From the NCBI RefSeq assembly GCF_029023725.1, contig NZ_CP119075.1, forward strand, positions 2,723,501-2,787,500: a DNA stretch of 64,000 nt, written 5' to 3'. Positions within the stretch are counted from its first letter, which is position 1; the number at the start of each line of letters is the position of its first letter. The notes under the pieces were generated by a model, which searched no databases, was not told where the DNA came from, and saw nothing but the letters and a program-made list of their open reading frames with translations. Below, piece by piece: positions 26,183 to 33,464 of this stretch. Source of the DNA: Synoicihabitans lomoniglobus (lineage in GTDB: Bacteria > Verrucomicrobiota > Verrucomicrobiia > Opitutales > Opitutaceae). Made by a program: the position numbers and the translations under genes.

Positions 26183-27558
26183 CGACTGGAAATATTGAAA
26201 AGATCGACCGCTGGGTCCGCGTCAATATAGGCAAGGAACTGAACAATTGCCATAAGATGGCTATACCTTGCATTCATGGCATTCAACAGTGCGACATTTC
26301 GGTCATCTACCGCCGTGCTAATCGTAGATTCCGCCACTTCCCCGCGACCATATTGCTCTCGATGAAACTCCAGCGCGCCTTCAGCTGAAGCATAGAGTCG
26401 CTCTTCAATCATCAACGATCGAGCACTCAATCGAATCATTTCCGCTTGATTATTAATCATCTCCCATTGCGATTCTTCGGCCTCATCAAGTGCGTGTTGA
26501 GCAGATCTCGACAACGCCAAAGCAGAACGCACAGCTCCTTTGGTTCGGAAGCCATCAAAAATATTCCAATTCATACTCAATCCACCGAAAACGTACTGGG
26601 TTTCATAACGGTAGACAGGAATTGTATTTAAGTTTTGTTCGTCTTGAGTAATACCTGCGACCAAATTCAGGCGGGGACGGAGCCCCATGCGGACGCTGTG
26701 CAGGTTTATTCGCTGGACTTTTAACTCATTTTTAAGAGCCAATATTTCTCGCGTCTCATTCAATTCGCCTGCTCTAAATTGTGCCATAAAGGTATCGACC
26801 ATTTCAACCCCTGCGTTTTCAGGCAAAAGCGGGATAGTCTCGGGCATCTCACTGATTCCCAGAGTATCTCGACCAACCAACCTCGCCAGCGCACGCTTAC
26901 CGCGCTCTAATTCAGACTCAACCTGTACTGTCGTCAGTTCTGCGCGAGACTGAGCAATCTCAAGCGGGAAAATTGCAGTAGGTGCAATGGCCTGTCGGGT
27001 TAGCCGCTCCCTCCCTTGAATCAATTTCTCCGATGCTAGTTCCAATCGGTATTGATTAAGAGTAACAACAAACTCTTTTACTATTAATTGTAAATACTGG
27101 GCTCGAACTTCAGCGGCTAACGCTTCATAGGCCTCTTGAGCCCTGCCCATGTTTATCAATCGACGAATTTCCGCCACCCGAACTCCATTTTTTATAGTCC
27201 CCCAGTGATAAATGGCCTGTGATACGTTAAATCCATAGTAGAGCTTATCAGCTCGGGTAGCCCCCATCGCGCCGGTGCGCTTTTCGTTGCCCCAAGTTTG
27301 CGAAACTCCGAGGCTGAGTTGCGGTAAGCGAGCACTTTTGGCTGAAATCTCGTAGCCCTCTAATTCTTGATCATAAATACGCTGAGCAAGTATTCGCGGA
27401 GATTGAGAAGATGCGTCCGCCAACAGCGAATTGAGATCTGGGAAAAGCGTTTCAGGCAACAATACTGAAGAGTCCGCGGAGGCGACGGGTAAAAGCCCCA
27501 AAAACAAGCCACAAACTGTGGCCATCACGGCTCGGAAAGAATATTTCTTAGATGACAT
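26179..27558 (-). CDS. TolC-family outer membrane efflux protein
   Basis: 459 residues from the ATG at 27558, which opens with SSKKYSFRAVMATVCGLFLGLLPVASADS, a good Sec signal peptide with an Ala-x-Ala cleavage site. The frame is open to 27816, but that stretch lacks protein-like character and would bury the signal peptide. The mature part has the two-fold helical repeat of TolC proteins, for example ISAKSARLPQLSLGVSQTWG and HSVRMGLRPRLNLVAGITQD, each followed by a membrane-strand segment and long helices. It forms the outer-membrane duct of the exporter below it. First gene of the operon tolC-like, adaptor, permease, ATPase. Confidence 0.9.
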   Translation of the reverse strand: MSSKKYSFRAVMATVCGLFLGLLPVASADSSVLLPETLFPDLNSLLADASSQSPRILAQRIYDQELEGYEISAKSARLPQLSLGVSQTWGNEKRTGAMGATRADKLYYGFNVSQAIYHWGTIKNGVRVAEIRRLINMGRAQEAYEALAAEVRAQYLQLIVKEFVVTLNQYRLELASEKLIQGRERLTRQAIAPTAIFPLEIAQSRAELTTVQVESELERGKRALARLVGRDTLGISEMPETIPLLPENAGVEMVDTFMAQFRAGELNETREILALKNELKVQRINLHSVRMGLRPRLNLVAGITQDEQNLNTIPVYRYETQYVFGGLSMNWNIFDGFRTKGAVRSALALSRSAQHALDEAEESQWEMINNQAEMIRLSARSLMIEERLYASAEGALEFHREQYGRGEVAESTISTAVDDRNVALLNAMNARYSHLMAIVQFLAYIDADPAVDLFNISSR

Positions 27559-27790
27559 TGGTTTAGCTAGACTGCGGACCCTCGATCGGACAGAGGGTTC
27601 CAAAACGAATAAGACATAGGACGCCAACCACCAAGCAAGGACAAAGCATCCGAATTTTGACCGTCCCGGGAACTGAGCCCCGCCCAAGAACGACAAGGCT
27701 GGTGCGGAGCAATTATTCAGATATCGAGAACGCCGAAAATTTGGAAATCGTGGAAATTTCTGCAAATCGATCGACACAATTAGGTCGAAC
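27559..27790 (-). promoter_or_regulatory. Leader region of the exporter operon
   Basis: 232 bases lie between the TolC-like start and the IS end and must hold the promoter of the exporter operon, but no convincing promoter hexamers are visible. A small stem ACCCTC / GAGGGT (27578-27583 with 27593-27598) sits 20 bases upstream of the ATG and could fold in the leader RNA. Confidence 0.3.
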
Positions 27791-27830
27791 TGATCGGGCC
27801 TGAGAAAAATGGACACGGGAATCTCTTAGA
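27791..27830 (+). repeat. IS left terminal inverted repeat
   Basis: The first 15 bases match the right end perfectly; after a 5-base mismatch block, two further 7-base matches (GACACGG and TCTCTTA) follow. It precedes the orfA start by 14 bases. Confidence 0.9.
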
Positions 27831-27844
27831 AAGAGAAACCTAAA

Positions 27845-28138
27845 GTGAAACGAAACCGACACAGCGCCGAGTTTAAGCGCGAAGCCGCCAGGCTGATGAT
27901 CATGGACGGGCTGAGTGCCCCGGAGGTCTCCCGGAAGTTGGATGTGAACCCGAGTCTGCTTTACCGCTGGAAACGCGAGCAACTGGCCGAGATGGATGCG
28001 GCGAGTCCGCCGCACGCGAAGTCGAGCCCGACCCAGTTGGCCGCCGAGATCGACCAGCTGCGCAAGCAACTGGCGAAAGAAAAGCGGATCAATGAGATCC
28101 TAAAAAAAACGGTGAGCTACTTCGCCAAGGACGAGTGA
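27845..28138 (+). CDS. IS3-family transposase OrfA
   Basis: 97 residues from a GTG. The helix-turn-helix that recognises the IS ends is visible as FKREAARLMIMDGLSAPEVSRKLDVNPSLLYRW (read in two parts at residues 9-41). A leucine-zipper-like helix (QLAAEIDQLRKQLAKEKRIN) follows and serves for dimerisation. The stop overlaps the OrfB start (GTGA), and a slippery A AAA AAC heptamer lies at 28104-28110 shortly before the end. Confidence 0.93.
   Translation: MKRNRHSAEFKREAARLMIMDGLSAPEVSRKLDVNPSLLYRWKREQLAEMDAASPPHAKSSPTQLAAEIDQLRKQLAKEKRINEILKKTVSYFAKDE
28104..28110 (+). promoter_or_regulatory. Programmed -1 frameshift site A AAA AAC
   Basis: A run of eight A followed by C (28102-28110) contains the slippery heptamer A AAA AAC in register with orfA. 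The -1 frame is open from there into orfB, so slippage would give the OrfAB fusion transposase that IS3 elements need for transposition. No strong downstream stem was worked out. Confidence 0.65.
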
Positions 28139-29046
28139 GCCGCTTCGTGTTCATGCGAAAACATCAGCACAGGTATGACGTGGCCGAGATGGGCGAAGCG
28201 CTCGGCGTCTCGCGCAGCGGATACTACCGCTGGATCGAGGCCAGACCCTCGGTCCGCCGAGAGCAGGACGAAGCGATCAAGCCAGTGATCGAGCAAGTCG
28301 TGCGTCGGGCTTGCGGCCCCTACGGTTACCGGCCGGTCCACCAACATCTGCGTGAGCAGGGCGTGGACTGTGGCCGTGATCGCACCCTGCGCCTGATGCA
28401 CGAGTTGGAGTTGGTCGGCCGCTCCCATGCCCGGTTCAAGCCGATGGGCACCGACAGCGAGCATCTGTTTGGCTACCATCCCAACTTACTCAAGCAGTTG
28501 GGGAAACCGGAGCATCGCGATCAGATCTGGGTGGCCGACACCACCTATCTGCGCACGGACGAGAGCTGGTGTTATCTGGCGACGGTGATGGATCTATGCA
28601 CCCGACGCATCGTCGGCTGGAGCGTCTCCGATCGCAACGACACCGCCCTGGTCTGCACCGCGTTGGAAAACGCCGTGCAAACCCGCGGCGAAGTCCGCGC
28701 CGGCATCGTGCATCACAGCGACCGGGGCAGCACCTACGCCGCGGATCGCTACCAACGCCTGCTGGCCAAGCTGAAAATGCACCCGAGCATGAGCGCCAAG
28801 GGCAACTGCTACGACAATGCCGCGATGGAGTCCTTCTTTGGTCGCTACAAAACGGCCGCAGTGCGCGACCACGTCTTTGCCAACGAAGCCCAAGTCCGCG
28901 CCAACGTCTTCAACTACATCGAAGTCTTCTACAACCGATTCCGCAAACACGCCTCTCTGGGCTACCTGAGCCCGATGCAGGCGGAGGCAAAAATCTTGCC
29001 CCCCATGGGGGGCAATGCACAACCCGATTGCCTAACCCGCAACTAA
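28135..29046 (+). CDS. IS3-family transposase OrfB (DDE)
   Basis: 303 residues. The catalytic triad is Asp135 (WVADTTYL), Asp196 (HHSDRGSTY) and Glu232 (AMESFFGRYK). The 35 residues between the second Asp and the Glu are the DD(35)E spacing of IS3. The N-terminal HTH-21-type region contains VSRSGYYRWIEARPS and GPYGYRPVHQHL. No stop or frame break interrupts the frame. Made either from its own GTG, or mainly as the OrfAB fusion. Confidence 0.95.
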   Translation: MSRFVFMRKHQHRYDVAEMGEALGVSRSGYYRWIEARPSVRREQDEAIKPVIEQVVRRACGPYGYRPVHQHLREQGVDCGRDRTLRLMHELELVGRSHARFKPMGTDSEHLFGYHPNLLKQLGKPEHRDQIWVADTTYLRTDESWCYLATVMDLCTRRIVGWSVSDRNDTALVCTALENAVQTRGEVRAGIVHHSDRGSTYAADRYQRLLAKLKMHPSMSAKGNCYDNAAMESFFGRYKTAAVRDHVFANEAQVRANVFNYIEVFYNRFRKHASLGYLSPMQAEAKILPPMGGNAQPDCLTRN

Positions 29047-29061
29047 ACCCATAACCCACCA

Positions 29062-29101
29062 AATAAGAGACGACCGTGTCTCACCATCTCAGGCCCGATC
29101 A
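29062..29101 (-). repeat. IS right terminal inverted repeat
   Basis: Complement of the left end with 29 of 40 matching bases, including the outer 15. The 197 bases after it, up to the wzm start, show no gene and no clear promoter. Confidence 0.9.
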
Positions 29102-29298
29102 CTATGGAACCAGCGACGAATGAGTTTCGTAAACCTTAGCCTCATGAATGCGTCCAATCTTTAAGTGAGAAGTTGAGCATCGTTCCGCGTTTTCTTGCAA
29201 AAGCGGTTTTCTCGGCGCTTCTAGGCCCAAGTCGCCTGATGGACTAACTCACCGCCTCATTCGATCACAGGGGCGCTAAGGCCCATTGAGTTTCAATC

Positions 29299-30111
29299 AT
29301 GAAGAAAAAACGCAGTCATCTCTTGAGTGTTTTCACGAGCTACAGGGAATTACTCTGGCAATTCACCGTGCGCAATTTGCAGATGCGCCACCAAGGAAGC
29401 TATCTCGGCATCGTTTGGTCAGTGCTGAACCCTCTGTTGATGGTTGCGCTCTACGTATTCGTATTCGGCTACGTATTCGGTGGCTCGTTCAACACCTCCC
29501 AGCCTGAGTCCCGCGTGGCATATGCGCTGACTGTTTTTCTGGGACTGACGATCTATGGTTTCGTTGGTGAAGTCATGGGATTCTCCGTGACCAGTATTAT
29601 TAGCCAGCCCAACTTGGTGAAGAAGGTCGTATTCCCCATGGAAATCCTTCCTACCTCGGCTGTATGGGTCGCGGCTTTCAACACACTCATTAGTCTGCTT
29701 TTGGTCGGTATCGGCCTGGTTTTTCTTGGCGATGGACTTCCGCTTCGGGCCCTGTGGCTTCCCGTTGTTCTGCTACCGTTAGGCATGATGATGCTGGGGG
29801 GGGCGTGGTTAGGCGCCGCAATCGGAGTATTCTTTCGCGATGTAGGTCAGACGATCGGATTTTTAAACATGGTAGTGATGTTTTCGAGCGGAGTTTTTTA
29901 TCCTGTGAGTGCGATACCTGAAGCCGCTTGGGCCATCCTACGTTTCAACCCACTGCTACTTACGATTCACATGGCACGCGAATGCATGATTTGGAACGAA
30001 CCCTTTAATCCAAAGTATCTGGCTTACACTTTCCTGGTCGGCTTCGGGATGATGGTCACGGGCCATTGGGTTTTCCAACGCCTTAAGTCGGCCTTCGCCG
30101 ATGTTGTTTGA
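29299..30111 (+). CDS. wzm: Polysaccharide ABC transporter permease (Wzm)
   Basis: 270 residues, ABC-2 type membrane protein with six membrane segments. LLWQFTVRNLQMRHQGSYLG and IVWSVLNPLLMVALYVFVFG are the diagnostic N-terminal part of the Wzm/TagG/KpsM group, and the loop with FFRDVGQTIGFLNMVVMFSSGVFYPV is equally typical. Together with Wzt it moves a finished, undecaprenyl-diphosphate-linked polysaccharide across the inner membrane. Its ATPase partner is not adjacent but 24 kb downstream (54527). It opens block 3, 197 bases after the IS element. Confidence 0.95.
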   Translation: MKKKRSHLLSVFTSYRELLWQFTVRNLQMRHQGSYLGIVWSVLNPLLMVALYVFVFGYVFGGSFNTSQPESRVAYALTVFLGLTIYGFVGEVMGFSVTSIISQPNLVKKVVFPMEILPTSAVWVAAFNTLISLLLVGIGLVFLGDGLPLRALWLPVVLLPLGMMMLGGAWLGAAIGVFFRDVGQTIGFLNMVVMFSSGVFYPVSAIPEAAWAILRFNPLLLTIHMARECMIWNEPFNPKYLAYTFLVGFGMMVTGHWVFQRLKSAFADVV

Positions 30112-30160
30112 ATCGCCTAATGGCGCTTGAGCCTGCCCGAGGTCGCTCAACCCAGCTGAA

Positions 30161-31654
30161 ATGGACGAAGAACTCAATTCAAGCGCGGCCAAATTACGCG
30201 TTTTAGTCGACCTTGCAAGGTTGCCCCGGGGCGGCAGCAGCGGCGGCATCCGCCCAGCGATCCTAGAGATGATCGGGTGGCTGGTCCGGTCCCGTATGCC
30301 AATTTTCGAACTAGTGCTCGTAGTCCCGGCGAATCACGACATTGGACCTTGGCGTGAACATCTTCGAAAGGCCGACGAAATTTTGACTGATCCCGGCGTC
30401 TCGTTCGACCTCGCTGCTCGTCTGGAATGCGATTTGGTTTACAGTCCACTCGGCTCCCCGGTCCACGCTTGTCCCGGCGTTCCCACAGTTTCCCTTGTGG
30501 TCGATGTGCTGCACCGCGAGTTTCCCTTGACTCTAACGGACGCGGACTTGGCCGTGCGGGAACTCGAGTTCACACACCTTGTGAGTGTCAGCGACGGAAT
30601 TCAGGTGATTTCCGACTACACTCTCGACCGCTTTCATTATCACTATCCATTAACGGACGATCGAACCACACGCATCTATCTTCCCATCCAGGACCGCTTC
30701 CCGATAAATGCAAAAGACTGCGATCCGCCTATCCATCTCACCTCCCCCTATTTTTTCTACCCCGCCAATAGTTGGATTCACAAAAATCACGAAACCCTGT
30801 TGGTCGCTTACGCAATCTACCGGCAGAATACCGGAGGCGAACCTTGGCCTTTAGTCCTAACCGGATATCCCGACCAACGCATGCAAACGTTGAGGATACA
30901 TGCCCATGCACTTGGTATCGGAAACTCGGTCCATTTTCTTGGATTCGTCGACGAAACTCGGCTTGCATGGCTATATCGTAATGCGGGAGGCATGATCTTT
31001 CCATCGCTGCACGAGGGCTTCGGTATCCCGTTGCTTGAGGCGATGGCAGCTGGAGTGCCAATAATCTGTGGCGATAAAACTGCAATTCCTGAAGTGGTGG
31101 GGGAAGCCGCAATTCTGGTAGATTGCCGGAACCCGGACAAATTGGCTGCCCAAATTGAGATCCTCTCCAACGATCCTGGGATTCGCGACAATCTCAAGAA
31201 GAGTGGCAAGGCGCGCCTAACCCACTTTTCAGCGGAACGGGAAGCCGGAGCATTGATCGCCTTATTCGCACGCATCTCATCCGCACCCGCTCGATTTCGA
31301 CATTCCGGCTACTGGATTGAAGATGGACTAACAGACCCAGCAGCGGCCTTTGCTCTTCCGCAGCTGTCCCAACCTGCTTCGATTCATCTCAAACTGAAAC
31401 CACTCCCGGCTCCGCGCACTCTACTTCTTTCAAGCGGGAAAATGATCTTGGGAGAATTTAACCTACCTCCCTCGAAACCGGCTTTTCTGACGGCGGGCCT
31501 ACCGGCTCTCGCCTCGACACTCATGCTTCGCATTTTGAACGCGAACCGATTGAGCAGCGAGGACCCAAGAGTGCACGGTGTGCAAATCGAGTCCCTCGAA
31601 GTCATCGAGGCCGACAACACAATTCACAATATATTGGCTCCTTGCTCCCAATGA
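30161..31654 (+). CDS. GT4 glycosyltransferase with C-terminal extension
   Basis: 497 residues. The first 380 form a GT4 enzyme of the mannosyltransferase-like type: RVLVDLARLPRGGSSGGIRP at the N-terminus, YFFYPANSWIHKNHETLLVA at the start of the second domain, and HEGFGIPLLEAMAAGVPIICG with the EX7E pair EGFGIPLLE. The remaining 115 residues are a beta-rich extension. It begins near SAPARFRHSGYWIEDGLTD, contains LLLSSGKMILGEF, and ends with DPRVHGVQIESLEVI. This end resembles the last strand of the module found in 32901, 43237, 52413 and 54527, but the match is weak. Overlaps the next gene by ATGA. Confidence 0.85.
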   Translation: MDEELNSSAAKLRVLVDLARLPRGGSSGGIRPAILEMIGWLVRSRMPIFELVLVVPANHDIGPWREHLRKADEILTDPGVSFDLAARLECDLVYSPLGSPVHACPGVPTVSLVVDVLHREFPLTLTDADLAVRELEFTHLVSVSDGIQVISDYTLDRFHYHYPLTDDRTTRIYLPIQDRFPINAKDCDPPIHLTSPYFFYPANSWIHKNHETLLVAYAIYRQNTGGEPWPLVLTGYPDQRMQTLRIHAHALGIGNSVHFLGFVDETRLAWLYRNAGGMIFPSLHEGFGIPLLEAMAAGVPIICGDKTAIPEVVGEAAILVDCRNPDKLAAQIEILSNDPGIRDNLKKSGKARLTHFSAEREAGALIALFARISSAPARFRHSGYWIEDGLTDPAAAFALPQLSQPASIHLKLKPLPAPRTLLLSSGKMILGEFNLPPSKPAFLTAGLPALASTLMLRILNANRLSSEDPRVHGVQIESLEVIEADNTIHNILAPCSQ

Positions 31655-32784
31655 AAATCGGTTTGGATTTGGCACAGTCAGCTTCAACTCGCGCCGGCGG
31701 AGGTAGATACGCTCAAACCCTGCTTGAGGCCATGGCGCGTCTGCCGCATAATGACGAGTTCATCTGCTATCGCAGCTTTGCAAATTGGATTAATCCGCCA
31801 GAATCCATCGCAAAATTACCGAACCTCTCCCGAGGCGGTGACCCGCAGGACCATGCTAAAACCGAATCAGTGATTCGAGAATGGCGGGAGGCTTTGGCCA
31901 CAGGCGATTTCCCCGGCACACCTGAGATCGTTCACGCTACCAGTTTTCAAGCTCCACGGGTAAGGAATGCAGCGCTAGTGGTTTCGATCTTTGATTTCAG
32001 TTTTTGGGCAGTTCCTCAATTCACTACCGATCGAATACGATACGACTGCCAGCAAGGCGTCCTCGACTCTCTCGCTCATGCGAATGGACTGATTTTTATA
32101 TCTGAACACGCCCGAGGAGAATTTGATCATTTCATTCCCAATTTTGAGCGGAAAGCCAAGGTGAAATCTGCGGTCATACCGCTCGCCTCATTTCTGCCTC
32201 GACTGACGAAATTATCAAATGAAGGCACTGGCGAATTTTGGTTGTTTGTTGGAACCCAAGAACCTCGCAAAAACCTGCAAACCTTACTTACGGCTTTCGA
32301 GAGGTATGTGAACCAAGTGGAGTCACCACTCGCGCTGTGGATTGCGGGCGGAGAAGGATGGCTTGAGTCATCATGGCAAGAGCAACTTCGTCGTTTGGAA
32401 AGTCGCGGACTGGTGCGCCGCCTTGGGTATGTCTCTGACGCTGAACTGGTGAAGTTTTACCGAAAGGCCCGCGCCTTATTCCTCCCCAGTTGGTATGAAG
32501 GTTTTGGACTACCAGTTATAGAGGCCATGAGCCAAGGTTGTCCTGTGGTATGCTCCAATCGGACCAGTTTGCCAGAAATCGCCGGACGCGCGGCAATTTT
32601 ACTAGATCCGTCACAGCCAACTCTTTGGACCGAAGCATTAATCGAGCTTCACGATCACGATGAGCGACGTGAAGATCTGGCGACCAACGGGATGGCCCAA
32701 GCCTCGAAATTCAGCTGGGAAAATACCGCAAAACTTACCCGAAATTTCTACGAAGAAGTTCTAGCCTCACACAAGGGCTTCTGA
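31651..32784 (+). CDS. Family 4 glycosyltransferase
   Basis: 377 residues from the ATG at 31651 (ATGA overlap); a TTG three codons upstream is less likely. KIGLDLAQSASTRAGGGRYA is the donor-loop region, WLFVGTQEPRKNLQTLLTAF starts the second domain and YEGFGLPVIEAMSQGCPVVC carries the EX7E pair. These are the traits of the WbdA/WbdB/MtfA-like mannosyltransferases seen in ABC-type O-antigen loci, which suggests mannose or a similar sugar, though that is only family resemblance. Confidence 0.88.
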   Translation: MKIGLDLAQSASTRAGGGRYAQTLLEAMARLPHNDEFICYRSFANWINPPESIAKLPNLSRGGDPQDHAKTESVIREWREALATGDFPGTPEIVHATSFQAPRVRNAALVVSIFDFSFWAVPQFTTDRIRYDCQQGVLDSLAHANGLIFISEHARGEFDHFIPNFERKAKVKSAVIPLASFLPRLTKLSNEGTGEFWLFVGTQEPRKNLQTLLTAFERYVNQVESPLALWIAGGEGWLESSWQEQLRRLESRGLVRRLGYVSDAELVKFYRKARALFLPSWYEGFGLPVIEAMSQGCPVVCSNRTSLPEIAGRAAILLDPSQPTLWTEALIELHDHDERREDLATNGMAQASKFSWENTAKLTRNFYEEVLASHKGF

Positions 32785-32836
32785 TTCCAACTCCTGTATT
32801 GCCCATCAGCTTTTCAGGTCCCATCCCTCATTTCTC

Positions 32837-32855
32837 AATTGACTGAGCGTCAATT
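32837..32855. promoter_or_regulatory. Perfect inverted repeat, operator-like
   Basis: AATTGAC - TGAGC - GTCAATT is a perfect 7-base inverted repeat with a 5-base spacer, 45 bases upstream of the start at 32901 and within the 116-base gap after the GT4 gene. It is the size of a dimeric repressor site. A chance palindrome cannot be excluded. Confidence 0.3.
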
Positions 32856-32900
32856 CCAGATCGCAAAACACTGCAGGGATAACCCATTTTTTGTCTATTC

Positions 32901-33464
32901 ATGGCCCAAACTAAGACCAATCTCCTCGATGTCGATGACCTCATGGCACGAATACGTGCCGAGGTTTCTCAACAAATGCACCGTTCTGCCCTACAGAAGC
33001 GCTCCAGCCAAGCGCTCTATTCTCCGGGTCAAGTATTAAATTTCAAAAAAGGCGGCAACGCGGAATCACATCTGGTGGATGGTTGGGCTACCGCTGAAAC
33101 AAACTACCGATGGACGGTATCTGAATCAGCAACCATGGCATTTCGCTTCGAACAAACAGCTGCGGACATGGTTCTCACTTTTACAGCCCATCCCCATCTG
33201 GGCGGGGAAACTAGTCGGCAAACCGTCACTGCATCGTGGGACAATACGCCGGTCGGCTCTTGGAACGTCAGCCAGCCCGGCACCTACAGCACCTTAATCC
33301 TCAGCGAGGCGAATGGCAGCGACAATATCCACAATTTGCGTTTCTCGATTCCAACTTGCTTTTCTCCCGAGTCGAAAGGGATCAGTGCCGATCCTCGCCC
33401 TCTCGGTTTGGCCTTCGTTGAACTTATTCTTCACCCCGCTGATGCTTTCGGGTTCCAAAAATGA
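32901..33464 (+). CDS. Stand-alone glycan-locus beta module protein
   Basis: 187 residues. After a 55-residue lead-in (TKTNLLDVDDLMARIRAEV, a possible amphipathic helix), the protein is one beta-rich module. It starts with HLVDGWATAETNYRWTVSES (Gly61-Trp62) and ends with ADPRPLGLAFVELIL. The same beginning and end frame the C-termini of the proteins at 43237, 52413 and 54527. I do not recognise a named function; the form suggests a carbohydrate-binding or cap-recognising sandwich domain. No signal peptide, so it is probably cytoplasmic. Its stop overlaps the start of the coiled-coil methyltransferase, which points to joint action. Confidence 0.75.
   Translation: MAQTKTNLLDVDDLMARIRAEVSQQMHRSALQKRSSQALYSPGQVLNFKKGGNAESHLVDGWATAETNYRWTVSESATMAFRFEQTAADMVLTFTAHPHLGGETSRQTVTASWDNTPVGSWNVSQPGTYSTLILSEANGSDNIHNLRFSIPTCFSPESKGISADPRPLGLAFVELILHPADAFGFQK

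Larger units (their letters stand above)
27791..29101 (+). mobile_element. IS3-family insertion sequence, 1311 bp
   Basis: Both transposase frames and both ends are present. The ends form an imperfect inverted repeat starting TGATCGGGCCTGAGA: 29 of 40 bases agree between 27791-27830 and the complement of 29062-29101. It has the TGA...TCA ends usual for IS3 relatives, two overlapping frames in -1 relation and a DD(35)E transposase. The flanks (GAAC on the left, CTAT on the right) show no target duplication. It looks intact and possibly active. Confidence 0.93.

Noticed and set aside
27559-27816. Extended N-terminus for the TolC-like protein
   Set aside because: It would place the signal peptide inside the protein and run into the IS end.
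29102-29298. Possible small gene between the IS and wzm
   Set aside because: Only very short frames without any recognisable motif; better seen as the wzm leader.
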